64,000 nucleotides of DNA from Bacillota bacterium. Lineage in GTDB: Bacteria; Bacillota; Bacilli; Paenibacillales; NBRC-103111. Below are positions 9,515-18,011 of the stretch, piece after piece; positions within the stretch are counted from its first letter, which is position 1; the number at the start of each line of letters is the position of its first letter. The notes below the pieces were generated by a model that saw only the letters and a program-made list of their open reading frames with translations, made no database searches and was not told the DNA's origin. The translations under genes were made by a program, and so were the position numbers. The stretch spans positions 27,967 to 91,966 of the forward strand of contig JAEWGW010000013.1 in assembly GCA_023388055.1 (NCBI GenBank). Direction: 5' to 3'.

Positions 9515-10270
9515 TTACTTCGCTCCTTCCACCAGCGCGATGTAGGAAGCCGGCTCCAGGCTGGCGCCACCTACAAGGGCTCCGTCAATATCGGCCTTGG
9601 CCATATATTCGCTGATGTTGTTCGGCTTCACGCTGCCGCCGTATTGGATACGGACAGCCTGCGCCACTTCGCCGTTGAATTGCTCGGCCACCACGCTGCG
9701 GATGTAGCTAATCACTTCATTAGCATCCTCTGCAGTGGAGGATTTGCCGGTGCCGATGGCCCAGATGGGCTCATAAGCGATAACGGTTTGGGCAGCTTGC
9801 TCGGCAGTCAGACCGGTCAGTGCAGCCACGGTTTGCACCCGGCACACTTCCTTGGTTTCACCTGCTTCGCGCTCCTCCAGCTTCTCGCCTACGCAGAGAA
9901 TCGGAGTCAAGCCGTGTTTGAAGGCTGCCAGAACCTTCTTGTTGACGATTTCGTCGGTTTCCGCAAAATAAGCTCTGCGCTCGGAGTGGCCGATAATGAC
10001 ATACTCCACGCCCAGATCCTTCAACATGATCCCGCTGATCTCGCCGGTATAGGCGCCATTGTCTTCAAAGTGAAGATTTTGTGCGCCAACCTTGATGGTG
10101 GTGCCTTGGAAAGCCTGTACAAGGGCCGGCAGATTGGTGAACGGGGCGCAAACCACGCTCTCCACGCCTGCAAGCTCAGCCTTACCCTTCACTTCATCAG
10201 CGAAGGCTACCGCTTCCTTGACGGTTTTGAACATTTTCCAGTTGCCGGCAATGATAGGTGTTCTGCTCAC
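9515..10270 (-). CDS. tpiA: Triosephosphate isomerase
   Basis: Interconverts dihydroxyacetone phosphate and glyceraldehyde 3-phosphate. 251 aa TIM barrel. Landmarks: GNWKM (catalytic Lys), IIGHSERR (catalytic His), YEPIWAIGTGK (catalytic Glu and flexible loop), and the phosphate-binding QYGGSVKP. The start is GTG at 10270, chosen because AAGGAGGGG sits at the right distance and family members begin at this SRTPIIAGNW. A 12-bp stem closes just upstream of the RBS (10291-10344). Confidence 0.98.
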   Translation of the reverse strand: MSRTPIIAGNWKMFKTVKEAVAFADEVKGKAELAGVESVVCAPFTNLPALVQAFQGTTIKVGAQNLHFEDNGAYTGEISGIMLKDLGVEYVIIGHSERRAYFAETDEIVNKKVLAAFKHGLTPILCVGEKLEEREAGETKEVCRVQTVAALTGLTAEQAAQTVIAYEPIWAIGTGKSSTAEDANEVISYIRSVVAEQFNGEVAQAVRIQYGGSVKPNNISEYMAKADIDGALVGGASLEPASYIALVEGAK

Positions 10271-10290
10271 AGAGGTCCCCTCCTTATAAA

Positions 10291-10344
10291 TCCCCACAAA
10301 GTGAAGACTAACCTTCGAAGTTTAATCCGATTACTTTGCGGGGA
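10291..10344 (-). promoter_or_regulatory. Stem-loop in front of the tpiA ribosome binding site
   Basis: Inverted repeat: TCCCCACAAAGT (10291-10302) pairs with ACTTTGCGGGGA (10333-10344) with one mismatch; the loop carries the small palindrome CTTCGAAG. No T-run follows in the transcript, so it is not a terminator. It may stabilise or process the operon mRNA between pgk and tpiA. Confidence 0.6.
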
Positions 10345-10374
10345 CCCCGAAAATTCTAAAGAACAACCACTAAA

Positions 10375-11559
10375 TTACTTATCGTTCAAAGCTACAACGC
10401 CCGGAAGAGCCTTGCCTTCCATGAACTCCAGGGAAGCGCCGCCGCCGGTGGAGATGTGGTCCATCTTGCTGCCCAGGTTGAACTTCTCAACCGCAGCTGC
10501 AGAGTCGCCGCCGCCGATAACGGTGTAGCCTGCGGTTTCCGCACAAGCTTCGCCTACAGCCTTGGTGCCGGCTGCAAAAGCGTCCATTTCGAATACGCCC
10601 ATCGGTCCGTTCCAAACAACCAGCTTGGAGTTCTTGATGGTGTCGGCATAGATCTTGGAGGTTTTCGGTCCGATATCCAGACCCAACCAGCCGTCCGGAA
10701 TCGCGTCTACATCCACAATCTTGGTTTCAGCGTTGGCATCGAACTTGTCGGCTACCACTACGTCAACCGGAATCAGGAGGTTAATACCCTTTTCCTTCGC
10801 CTTGTTAATGAAGGTTTTGGCCAGCTCAAGCTTCTCTTCATCCAGCATGGAAGCGCCAATGCTGTAGCCTTGGGCCTTCAGGAAGGTGAAGCAGAGTCCG
10901 CCGCCCAGAATCAGGTTGTCGGACAGATTGATCAGGTTGTCGATGACATCGATCTTGTCCTTTACCTTAGCGCCGCCGATGATCGCGGTGAAAGGACGCT
11001 CCGGATTGGACAGAGCCTTACCCAACACGTCCAGTTCCTTCTCCATCAGAAGACCGGAAACGGCAGGCAGGTATTGTGCGATACCGGCAGTGGAGGAATG
11101 CGCACGGTGAGCAGCACCGAAGGCATCATTCACGAACAGGTCAGCCAGCTCAGCGAATTGCTTAGCCAGCTCGGCATCGTTCTTTTCTTCGCCCTTGTAG
11201 AAACGGACGTTTTCCAGAACCAGCACGTCACCGTTTTTCAGTTCCGCGATTTGAGCCTTTACCGCATCGCCAACTGCTTCGTCAGCCTTGGCAACCGGCT
11301 TGCCCAGCAGCTCGCCCAGACGGACGGCAGCCGGAGTCAGACGCATGCTGTCCACGAACTCACCCTTGGGACGGCCCATGTGGGAAGCCAGGATAACCTT
11401 GGCGCCTTGCTCGATTAAGTATTTGATGGTGGGAAGGGTTTCCCGGATCCGGGTATCGTCAGTGATGACGCCGTTTTCCAGCGGTACGTTGAAGTCGACG
11501 CGGACAAACACGCGTTTGCCGGCCAGATCGGCCACGTCACGAATGCTCTTCTTGTTCAT
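10375..11559 (-). CDS. pgk: Phosphoglycerate kinase
   Basis: Transfers the acyl phosphate of 1,3-bisphosphoglycerate to ADP. 394 aa, typical. Landmarks: RVFVRVDFNVP near the N-terminus, SHMGRPKG, NDAFGAAHRAHSST, and the Gly-rich nucleotide loop GGGDSAAAVEKF with HISTGGGASLEF at the C-terminus. Third gene of the gap operon; the gaps on both sides carry stem-loops. Confidence 0.99.
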   Translation of the reverse strand: MNKKSIRDVADLAGKRVFVRVDFNVPLENGVITDDTRIRETLPTIKYLIEQGAKVILASHMGRPKGEFVDSMRLTPAAVRLGELLGKPVAKADEAVGDAVKAQIAELKNGDVLVLENVRFYKGEEKNDAELAKQFAELADLFVNDAFGAAHRAHSSTAGIAQYLPAVSGLLMEKELDVLGKALSNPERPFTAIIGGAKVKDKIDVIDNLINLSDNLILGGGLCFTFLKAQGYSIGASMLDEEKLELAKTFINKAKEKGINLLIPVDVVVADKFDANAETKIVDVDAIPDGWLGLDIGPKTSKIYADTIKNSKLVVWNGPMGVFEMDAFAAGTKAVGEACAETAGYTVIGGGDSAAAVEKFNLGSKMDHISTGGGASLEFMEGKALPGVVALNDK

Positions 11560-11625
11560 TTTGTCTAACCTCCGCCTAAAAAGTGAAAAGTCAAGGTTCC
11601 GGTATGGATACCTTCATTCATTTTG

Positions 11626-11659
11626 AAGAGCGGAAGAGACCCTCGTCTGTTCCGCTCTT
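11626..11659 (-). promoter_or_regulatory. Stem-loop between gapA and pgk
   Basis: AAGAGCGGAA (11626-11635) pairs perfectly with TTCCGCTCTT (11650-11659). Only a short mixed tract follows in the transcript, so it is more likely an mRNA-stability or processing element, or a weak terminator giving more gapA than pgk message, than a full stop. Confidence 0.6.
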
Positions 11660-11682
11660 TGGTTGTTCACCCAATTATGGTT

Positions 11683-12690
11683 TTACTTAGCCAGCTTTGC
11701 GAAGTATTCCAAGGTACGGATCAATTGGGCGGTGTAGGACATTTCGTTGTCGTACCAAGAAACGGTCTTAACCAGTTGCTTGTCGCCAACAGTCAGGATC
11801 TTGGTTTGGGTAGCATCGAACAAGGAGCCGTAGGTGCAGCCGATTACGTCGGAGGACACGATTTCGTCTTCGGTGTAGCCGAAGGATTCGTTGGCAGCAG
11901 CCTTCATCACAGCGTTGATTTCGTCAACAGTTGCTTTCTTCTCCAGAACAGTAGTCAGCTCAGTCAGGGAGCCTGTCGGAGTCGGTACACGTTGAGCAGC
12001 GCCGTCCAGCTTGCCCTTCAGTTCCGGAATAACCAGGCCGATTGCCTTAGCAGCACCGGTGGTGTTCGGGATGATGTTTTCAGCAGCGGCACGGGCACGA
12101 CGGAAGTCGCCCTTGCGGTGCGGAGCATCCAGGGTGTTTTGGTCGCCGGTGTAAGCATGGATGGTAGTCATCAAGCCTTGAACGATACCGAAGTTATCAT
12201 TCAGAGCCTTAGCCATCGGAGCCAGGCAGTTCGTGGTGCAGGATGCGCCGGAGATTACAGTCTCGGAGCCGTCCAGGATTTCATGGTTGGTGTTGTAAAC
12301 AACAGTCTTGATTTCGCCTGTTGCAGGAGCGGAGATAACAACCTTCTTAGCGCCGCCCTTCAGATGCTTCTCAGCAGCTTCTTGAGTTACGAAGAAGCCT
12401 GTGCATTCCAGAACGATTTCAACACCCAGGTCGCCCCAAGGAAGCTCTTCCGGCTTAGCGTTAGCCAGAACCTTAACTTCCTTTCCGTTAACCTTGAAGA
12501 AACCGTCATGTACTTCAACTTCGCCCTTGAAAGGACCTTGGGTTGTATCATATTTCAAAAGATGAGCCAGCATTTTCGCGTCAGTCAAGTCGTTGATTGC
12601 AACAACTTCGATTCCTTCTACTTCTTGAATGCGACGGAATGCCAGACGGCCGATACGTCCAAAACCGTTAATGCCCACTTTAACACTCAT
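11683..12690 (-). CDS. gapA: Glyceraldehyde-3-phosphate dehydrogenase, glycolytic
   Basis: NAD-dependent oxidation and phosphorylation of glyceraldehyde 3-phosphate. 335 aa. Landmarks: GINGFGRIGRLAFRR (Rossmann loop), the catalytic Cys in ASCTTNCLAP, and WYDNEMSY near the C-terminus. Position directly after cggR shows it is the glycolytic isozyme and not the gluconeogenic GapB. AGGAGG precedes the ATG. Confidence 0.99.
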   Translation of the reverse strand: MSVKVGINGFGRIGRLAFRRIQEVEGIEVVAINDLTDAKMLAHLLKYDTTQGPFKGEVEVHDGFFKVNGKEVKVLANAKPEELPWGDLGVEIVLECTGFFVTQEAAEKHLKGGAKKVVISAPATGEIKTVVYNTNHEILDGSETVISGASCTTNCLAPMAKALNDNFGIVQGLMTTIHAYTGDQNTLDAPHRKGDFRRARAAAENIIPNTTGAAKAIGLVIPELKGKLDGAAQRVPTPTGSLTELTTVLEKKATVDEINAVMKAAANESFGYTEDEIVSSDVIGCTYGSLFDATQTKILTVGDKQLVKTVSWYDNEMSYTAQLIRTLEYFAKLAK

Positions 12691-12772
12691 TGATTGTTTC
12701 CTCCTAAAAATAAATTATTATCTCAAGACGAACCCTTAGATCCGTCAGGATAACGCTCTTATGCACTGCTCT

Positions 12773-13792
12773 TTAGTTGGTCTCCAGAATGGAGATGGCC
12801 GCAGCCTCGTCTGTCACCAGCACATGGCAGCCGAACTTCAAAACGGCAGCAATGCTGGGAGCCTTGGAGCGCCCGCCCGCCACTGCGATAACCGCCTGGG
12901 TCTGCTGGATATCCTCCAGCTTGAGCCCAACAGTCGGCATCCGGTGAACCACCTTGCCAGACGCGTCAAAATAATAGCCAAATGCTTCGGCCAGCGCACC
13001 CTCCCGCTTCAGGGATTCAATGGTGGCGCTGTCGATCTTCCTTCTTCTGGCCATAACACTAGCTTCCCCGATTCCATGCACAAGCATTCTGGCTTGGTGG
13101 ATCACCTGGACAATTTCCTGGATATGGGGCTCCTGTATCAAGGACAGGTACGCCTCTTCCCCCAGATGATCGGGTACATGCATCAATCTGTACTGGCCGC
13201 CGGTTTTCTTGGCCATAGTGGAGGCAATGGTATTGGCCTGGAAATCCAGGCTTTCTCCCAAGCCGCCCCGCGCCGGAACAAACAGGCTTGCCTTCAGTTG
13301 GGGGCTGGGGCCCATGTGAGCAGCCACCTCGGCCATTGTGGAGCCGCCGGTAACGGCGATAACACCCTCACGGACCGCCATCTTGCGGACTGCTGCCGCG
13401 CCGGCCCGTCCCAACTCGATCTTCGCATACGGCGAAGTATCCGAATCGCCCGGAACCACCACAGCCTGCTCCATGCCAAAACGCGCCTTCAGCTTATCCT
13501 CCAGCTCGGAGAGCCCGAACAGCTCCCGCACCATAGGTTCGATGGCTTCCAGCAGGCTCCGGCCGGATTCACTGATCCGCATGCCATAGCTTTCCACATC
13601 AAGAAGGCCTTGGGCTTTGAGAAAATCCACTTCACTGCGCAAAACTCTCTCCGTCATATCCAGCGAGGAAGCGAGTGTTCTCCGTCCGACCACCTTGGAG
13701 AGCATGATGTGATGCAGGATCGTGTAGCGCTTCCTCATGGTGTCCATTAAATCCGGCAGAAGCTGCTTCTGAATATCGAGCACGGACCTCAT
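12773..13792 (-). CDS. cggR: Central glycolytic genes regulator CggR
   Basis: SorC/DeoR-type repressor of the gap operon; in Bacillus its effector is fructose-1,6-bisphosphate. 339 aa from the ATG at 13792, with AGGAG upstream; a much longer upstream reading frame runs through the promoter and is not real. N-terminal winged helix (ILHHIMLSKVVGRRTLASSL, then MTERVLRSEVDFLK), C-terminal sugar-phosphate domain containing VAVAGGRSKAPSI. First gene of the operon, so it is autoregulated through the operator at 13818-13853. Confidence 0.96.
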   Translation of the reverse strand: MRSVLDIQKQLLPDLMDTMRKRYTILHHIMLSKVVGRRTLASSLDMTERVLRSEVDFLKAQGLLDVESYGMRISESGRSLLEAIEPMVRELFGLSELEDKLKARFGMEQAVVVPGDSDTSPYAKIELGRAGAAAVRKMAVREGVIAVTGGSTMAEVAAHMGPSPQLKASLFVPARGGLGESLDFQANTIASTMAKKTGGQYRLMHVPDHLGEEAYLSLIQEPHIQEIVQVIHQARMLVHGIGEASVMARRRKIDSATIESLKREGALAEAFGYYFDASGKVVHRMPTVGLKLEDIQQTQAVIAVAGGRSKAPSIAAVLKFGCHVLVTDEAAAISILETN

Positions 13793-13817
13793 CTTCTCAC
13801 TCCTGGACAGGGTATTG

Positions 13818-13853
13818 GACCGGAAATGTCCCGCTCTTACATCTTTAGTCCCA
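13818..13853 (-). promoter_or_regulatory. CggR operator, two direct repeats
   Basis: Minus strand: TGGGAC-N6-TGTA, 4 bases, CGGGAC-N6-GGTC. This fits the known Bacillus operator layout CGGGAC-N6-TGTC-N4-CGGGAC-N6-TGTC with one or two changes per repeat and exact spacing. It lies between the promoter and cggR, so bound CggR would block elongation as in B. subtilis. Confidence 0.85.
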
Positions 13854-13899
13854 GCTAGGAATGACGACGCCATTCGACAGAGACTCTCTAGCCTCTTAC

Positions 13900-13928
13900 A
13901 TTGTATTCCTCTTCCTTGGAAAATGCAA
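13900..13928 (-). promoter_or_regulatory. Sigma-A promoter of the gap operon
   Basis: Minus strand: TTGCAT (13928-13923), 17-base spacer, TACAAT (13905-13900). The predicted start is near 13893, giving a leader of about 100 nt that contains the CggR operator. Confidence 0.85.
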
Positions 13929-14059
13929 GAATACGGCGACGCTTTCAATTGTAAAGTTTTTAACCACAGGCGAATTGAACAAGGCCAAATTTGCCCATTA
14001 TACAGGGCTCCCAAGGGTGTAAGCGGCACCAACATTTCGGGTTAGAGCCCCCTCAGCTG

Positions 14060-14242
14060 TAACGGAACTGAGCGACTCTTAGCGCACCTTTTAGCCTCCC
14101 CTTCAACTGTAACGGAACTGAGCGACTCTTAGAGCGGAATTTTACTGGTAAACACCTCATGGAAGAGCTGTAAGGGCGTTTAAGTTCCGTTACAAAGTAG
14201 AAACTTGGTTTTTCGGCCGCTAAGCGCTTCTTAGTTCCGTTA
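14060..14242. repeat. Palindromic repeat locus 1 (two forward, two inverted units)
   Basis: Unit TAACGGAACTGAGCGACTCT, followed by TAG, at 14060-14082 and again at 14110-14132, then inverted, partly decayed copies TAAGTTCCGTTA (14181-14192) and TTCTTAGTTCCGTTAG (about 14227-14242). Non-coding. The same design recurs at 34057-34240 and, with diverged units, at 39519-39752. The remainder of the gap from 14036 to 14414 shows no gene. Confidence 0.85.
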
Positions 14243-14414
14243 GCGGCCCGACCGGGCCGCCGTCCCAGTCCGCCTTATCTAGCCTAACATCCCTGACCTG
14301 TCCTCCCCAGCCTGTGCCTCACCTGTCGCCACAACTTCGCTCATCCTCCTCCTGCCTGGGCATTTCCAGGTTAGCTGCAGCCAAAATTCCTCCTGCGATT
14401 CTTCGAACAAGCAC

Positions 14415-14443
14415 TTGCAATTTATCTCGGGCTATCATATAAT
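14415..14443 (+). promoter_or_regulatory. Sigma-A promoter of tRNA-Arg
   Basis: TTGCAA (14415-14420), 17-base spacer, TATAAT (14438-14443), about 50 bases before the tRNA gene. Confidence 0.85.
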
Positions 14444-14496
14444 AACACTTGCCGCCAAAAACGCCTGACAAGGCGATATGGCCGTTACACCTCTAT

Positions 14497-14571
14497 GCAC
14501 CCGTGGTCCAATGGATATGACGCAGGCCTCCGAAGCCTGAGATCGAGGTTCAATTCCTCGCGGGTGCGCCA
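14497..14571 (+). tRNA. tRNA-Arg (CCG)
   Basis: Cloverleaf: acceptor GCACCCG/CGGGTGC, anticodon loop CTCCGAA (anticodon CCG, codon CGG), T-loop GGTTCAATTCC, CCA encoded. A single tRNA-Arg gene next to clpP is also the arrangement in B. subtilis. Confidence 0.97.
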
Positions 14572-14590
14572 TAATATCTTTCAGAAAACA

Positions 14591-14613
14591 AGCAGCCGCA
14601 GGGCTGTTTTTTT
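14591..14613 (+). terminator. Terminator after tRNA-Arg
   Basis: AGCAGCC, short loop, GGGCTGT followed by a run of seven T; a second T-run comes right after. Confidence 0.88.
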
Positions 14614-14639
14614 GGTTTTTTTACCACGCTGCAGATTTC

Positions 14640-14673
14640 TTTGACCTTAATTGACTTTTGACCTTCGTTGACT
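14640..14673 (+). promoter_or_regulatory. Two tandem CtsR operators
   Basis: Two adjacent 17-base boxes, TTTGACCTTAATTGACT (14640-14656) and TTTGACCTTCGTTGACT (14657-14673), each one mismatch from the CtsR heptad pair TTTGACY-N3-TTTGACY. They overlap the clpP promoter, so CtsR would block transcription until heat or protein stress. Confidence 0.92.
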
Positions 14674-14679
14674 TAATAT
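14651..14679 (+). promoter_or_regulatory. Sigma-A promoter of clpP
   Basis: TTGACT (14651-14656), 17-base spacer, TAATAT (14674-14679). The entire second CtsR box is the spacer. Confidence 0.85.
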
Positions 14680-14762
14680 GGTCTTAACGTGAAGGGAAAC
14701 ACCCCTTCACACCGGCATCTGATCCACCTGAAGATGAACATTTTAAAGGAGGGAATTGCAAC

Positions 14763-15353
14763 ATGAGTTTGATACCTATGGTCGTAGAACAAGACGGACG
14801 AGGCGAAAGAGCCTATGACATTTATTCGCGCCTGTTGAAGGACCGCATCATTTTTTTGGGCAGCGCCATCAACGACGCCGTAGCCAACGCCATCGTCGCC
14901 CAGCTGTTGTTCCTGGATGCCCAGGACCCTGAGAAGGACATCCATCTGTACATTAACTCCCCCGGCGGTTCCATCACCTCCGGTATGGCTATCTATGATA
15001 CCATGCAGTTCATCAAAGCGGATGTCTCCACCATCTGTGTCGGTATGGCCGCCTCCATGGGCGCATTCCTGCTGACCGCGGGTGCCAAAGGCAAACGCTT
15101 CGCCCTTCCCAACAGCGAAGTGATGATCCACCAGCCGCTGGGCGGCGCCGAAGGCCAGGCCTCGGACATCCAGATCCGCGCCAACCGCATCATCAAGATG
15201 CGCGACAAGCTCAACCACATCCTGGCGGAGCGCAGCGGACAGCCCTTCGAACGCATCGAGAAAGACACCGACCGCGACAACTTCATGAGCGCAGAAGAAG
15301 CGCTGAAGTACGGCCTGATTGATAAAGTCATTGAGCCGACCCGCGCCAAATAA
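14763..15353 (+). CDS. clpP: ATP-dependent Clp protease proteolytic subunit
   Basis: Serine peptidase that forms the 14-mer chamber used with ClpC, ClpX or ClpE. 196 aa. Catalytic triad visible: Ser in GMAASMG, His in VMIHQPLGG, Asp in DTDRDNF. GGAGGG precedes the ATG. Monocistronic between its CtsR-controlled promoter and a terminator. Confidence 0.99.
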   Translation: MSLIPMVVEQDGRGERAYDIYSRLLKDRIIFLGSAINDAVANAIVAQLLFLDAQDPEKDIHLYINSPGGSITSGMAIYDTMQFIKADVSTICVGMAASMGAFLLTAGAKGKRFALPNSEVMIHQPLGGAEGQASDIQIRANRIIKMRDKLNHILAERSGQPFERIEKDTDRDNFMSAEEALKYGLIDKVIEPTRAK

Positions 15354-15373
15354 GCTTCTTTCCCTTCATACCC

Positions 15374-15404
15374 TAACCCCCGGTTTCTGAACCGGGGGTT
15401 TTTG
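15374..15404 (+). terminator. Terminator after clpP, probably bidirectional
   Basis: AACCCCCGGTT, short loop, AACCGGGGGTT then TTT. The reverse strand also yields a stem, so it may serve the convergent MFS gene too. Confidence 0.85.
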
Positions 15405-15432
15405 GGCTTTATAGAAGTTGAACCGGTGAGCC

Positions 15433-17052
15433 TTACCCTTCCGCGGAGCCCGCTGCCGCCGGGGCGGCTGCCACTTCCTGCTTCAGCTTGGACCGTCTGC
15501 TGTCAGATAACAGTCCGGCCACAATCCCCGCCAGCAGAACGGCTCCACCCAGATGGAAGGCTCGGGCGAAGGAAGCGGCTGACGCGTCCTGCATCCTGCC
15601 GCCGATCCGGGCGGCCAGCTCCGCTCCTGCCGGATAACGCTCCACCCAGCTCCGCAGGACCGCTTCCGCCGCTCCGCCCGAACCACCAGCCTCCTTCATC
15701 TGCACCGCCAGTTCAGCCTTAGCTCCAGCGGGCACGCTCACATCGGCAGATGCCCAGGCGGCAATATCCTCGCCCGCCTTCACCGTATTGTCCGTTATGG
15801 CCTGATTCAGCACCATTACCAGCAAGGCCACGCCCATCACGGAGCCTAACGCCCGGGTCATATTGGTTACACCGGAGGCGATGCCGATTTTCTCCTGGGG
15901 AACATTGCGGATTACAGAGCCCATTACCGGCGCCATGGCCAACCCCATGCCCACTCCGAACAGGGCCAGCCGCCAGACGATGGCGGAGAGAGGCGAGGCT
16001 GCAGTAAGATCACCCAGCAGCCAGGTAGACACGGCCAGCACTGCCATGCCGGTGCCCACAAATAACCGGCTGCCGAAGCGGTTGGACACCGCTCCCACAC
16101 TGGCGGAAACCACCATGGAGGCCAAGGGCATAGCCGAGATGATCAGCCCCGCCTGAAGCACACTTTTGCCCAGCAGCCCCGTCAGAAAGTAGGACATCAG
16201 GAAGCTTGGCGCCATTACACCGGCACCGATCAGAAGCAGTGTCAGACAAGCCCAGTTGAAGGTGCCGATCCGGAACAGCCGCAAGGGCAGCATCGGGTTT
16301 CGCAGCCTGCTCTCCACTACCACGAAAATCACAGCCAGCACTGCTGCTAACCCCAAGAGAACGAACAGCTTCGGCGAACTCCAGCCCCATTCGTTAGCCT
16401 GGATCAATGCATAAGTGAGGCTGAACATAGCTCCGGTAAGCAGCGCCATTCCCAGCCAGTCGATTCCTCTGCCCGCCGACGGATCCACGGACTCCCGCAG
16501 CAGCCGCACCGAGAGCAGCAGGCAGATTAGCCCGATGGGCAAATTGACATAAAATACGGCCTGCCAACCCATAGCATCCGTCAGAATGCCGCCCAAGGTC
16601 GGACCGCTGGCCGCAGCCAGCCCGGAGATACCGCCCCATATCCCCATGATCATCCCCCGCATCTGCGGCGGGAACAGCTCTACCGCCAGAGGAATCGTGA
16701 CCGGGACAACAATGGCCGCCGCCATTCCCTGAATGACCCGAAACGTTACCAGCATGGGGAGCGAGCCTGCCAGCCCCACCAATGCGGAGGCGATCACAAA
16801 TCCGGCTACCCCGATGATAAACAGCCTCTTCCGTCCGAATTGATCGGCAAGCCGTGAAGCGGTAATCAGGCAAACGGCAAAAGCAAGATTGTACCCGTTC
16901 ACTACCCACGACATATGCTCCATTCCGGAATGAAAGGATTTGGTCATATCCGGCAAAGCCACATTCACGATAGTGGAATCCAACAAAGCCATAAAAAAGC
17001 CCAGAATAATCGCAACAAAGGCAATCGTGCGTCTCCAGCCTGTTAATTGCAT
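15433..17052 (-). CDS. MFS multidrug exporter, DHA2 (EmrB/QacA) family
   Basis: Proton-driven drug efflux protein with about 14 predicted membrane helices, 539 aa. Motifs: FFMALLDSTIVNVALPDM in TM1 (family motif D1), LADQFGRKRLFIIG (motif A), and RVIQGMAAAIVVPVTIPL (motif B). A soluble Ala/Glu-rich segment sits near the C-terminus before a last helix. Start ATG at 17052, 8 bases after AGGAG. Divergent from a TetR gene with shared operators, so expression is probably induced by a ligand of that repressor, most likely a toxic compound. Confidence 0.92.
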   Translation of the reverse strand: MQLTGWRRTIAFVAIILGFFMALLDSTIVNVALPDMTKSFHSGMEHMSWVVNGYNLAFAVCLITASRLADQFGRKRLFIIGVAGFVIASALVGLAGSLPMLVTFRVIQGMAAAIVVPVTIPLAVELFPPQMRGMIMGIWGGISGLAAASGPTLGGILTDAMGWQAVFYVNLPIGLICLLLSVRLLRESVDPSAGRGIDWLGMALLTGAMFSLTYALIQANEWGWSSPKLFVLLGLAAVLAVIFVVVESRLRNPMLPLRLFRIGTFNWACLTLLLIGAGVMAPSFLMSYFLTGLLGKSVLQAGLIISAMPLASMVVSASVGAVSNRFGSRLFVGTGMAVLAVSTWLLGDLTAASPLSAIVWRLALFGVGMGLAMAPVMGSVIRNVPQEKIGIASGVTNMTRALGSVMGVALLVMVLNQAITDNTVKAGEDIAAWASADVSVPAGAKAELAVQMKEAGGSGGAAEAVLRSWVERYPAGAELAARIGGRMQDASAASFARAFHLGGAVLLAGIVAGLLSDSRRSKLKQEVAAAPAAAGSAEG

Positions 17053-17075
17053 GTTCATCACTCCTACACGAAAAT

Positions 17076-17147
17076 TGAACCAAAGTTCATGTTTTGATTA
17101 TAGGAGCACCTTCAGCCGATGTCAACAGAAAGTTGAACTTTAGTTCA
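17076..17147. promoter_or_regulatory. Two palindromic TetR-type operators
   Basis: TGAAC-CAAA-GTTCA at 17076-17089 and TGAAC-TTTA-GTTCA at 17134-17147: same arms, same 4-base centre. The first lies just downstream of the exporter -10, the second upstream of its -35 and upstream of the tetR -35, so one repressor could control both promoters. Confidence 0.88.
17097..17125 (-). promoter_or_regulatory. Promoter of the MFS exporter
   Basis: Minus strand: TTGACA (17125-17120), 17-base spacer, TATAAT (17102-17097): a consensus sigma-A promoter, as expected for a gene held down by a repressor. Confidence 0.92.
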
Positions 17148-17156
17148 TATTCTAAT

Positions 17157-17184
17157 TTGACAAAAATCGGCCTGTGTCTACAAT
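17157..17184 (+). promoter_or_regulatory. Promoter of the tetR gene
   Basis: TTGACA (17157-17162), 16-base spacer, TACAAT (17179-17184). Confidence 0.82.
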
Positions 17185-17204
17185 AAGAAGTAGGTGATGC
17201 GCAC

Positions 17205-17858
17205 ATGCAAACGGAAGAACCGAAAAAAGAAAAAAAGCCGGAGAAATTCCGGCTTCCCCAACAGCAGCGGAGTGTCGAAACCAAACAGAAGCTGATGGAA
17301 GCGGGTTTGCAGCTGTTCCGGGAGAAGGGGTACTTCCAAACCAACGCCAAGGAAATCGCCAAAACGGCGGGAGTTGCCACCGGAAGCTTTTACTCCTATT
17401 ACACCGACAAGCGTCAGCTTTTCGTTGAGGTATACCGGAACTGCTTTACCACCTTCCAGCGGATGCTGGATGACGGGATCAACAGCCTGCTGGCATTGCA
17501 ATTGAAAAAAAGGGAATTGGTGCAGCGGGTGGTTTTGCTAATTTTGGAGGCTCATCATCAATTCGACTTCCTGGAGCCGGATCTCAATATTCTGGGGGAG
17601 GGAGACGAGGAGCTCCAGCAGATTTTTTTGGACATCAACGAACAAGGCATCCTCCTGTGCAGGATCTTTTTAGGAAGAATTAACCAGGAGCTGCGGGTGG
17701 AGGATTCCGCCGCTGCAGCAGCAGTTGTATATTTTTCGACCCGGCGGATCATCGATCTTATAGCCCATGCCCAAACCACCATACCCGATGAGGCGCTGAT
17801 CAGCAGCCTCACAGACATGATGACGGCTTATTTATTCGGGTCGGCATTCAAACCATAG
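17205..17858 (+). CDS. TetR/AcrR family repressor
   Basis: 217 aa. After a Lys/Glu-rich N-terminus comes the TetR helix-turn-helix: LFREKGYFQTNAKEIAKTAG then VATGSFYSYYTDKRQLF (about residues 35-75). The C-terminal ligand-binding domain is helical and not assignable to a ligand. Divergent from the MFS exporter with two matching palindromes between them, so the likely job is repression of that exporter and of itself. An AGGTG precedes the ATG. Confidence 0.92.
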   Translation: MQTEEPKKEKKPEKFRLPQQQRSVETKQKLMEAGLQLFREKGYFQTNAKEIAKTAGVATGSFYSYYTDKRQLFVEVYRNCFTTFQRMLDDGINSLLALQLKKRELVQRVVLLILEAHHQFDFLEPDLNILGEGDEELQQIFLDINEQGILLCRIFLGRINQELRVEDSAAAAAVVYFSTRRIIDLIAHAQTTIPDEALISSLTDMMTAYLFGSAFKP

Positions 17859-17885
17859 CCCTTCCTGCAGTGGTATCCGCCACAC

Positions 17886-17930
17886 CCTAAAAAAACCCCC
17901 GCCCAGACATGATCCGGGTGAGGGGGTTTT
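17886..17930 (+). terminator. Terminator after tetR
   Basis: ACCCCCGCCC ... GGGTGAGGGGGT followed by TTTT; a run of A upstream makes it plausible in both directions. Confidence 0.75.
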
Positions 17931-17940
17931 GGAGCATCCA

Positions 17941-17973
17941 CGCGAAAAAAAGCTTCCCTATACAGGAAGCTTG
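17941..17973 (-). terminator. Terminator after the HPr gene
   Basis: Minus strand: AAGCTTCC, loop TGTATA, GGGAAGCTT, then TTTTT. Stands about 40 bases after the HPr stop. Confidence 0.88.
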
Positions 17974-18011
17974 GTTGGTGTTGGTTGATGCATCGGAAAA
18001 TCAACCGCCTG

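Noticed and set aside
6493..9615. Long plus-strand open frames (462 and 441 codons) opposite eno and gpmI
   Set aside because: They are exact antisense shadows of highly conserved glycolytic genes, caused by GC-rich third positions. No RBS, no family resemblance.
12773..14035. Longer cggR start at 14035
   Set aside because: It would run through the promoter and operator; the ATG at 13792 has an AGGAG and matches the family N-terminus.
14497..15353. Phage or island integration at tRNA-Arg
   Set aside because: No integrase, no direct repeat of the tRNA 3' end was noticed, and tRNA-Arg next to clpP is the ancestral order.
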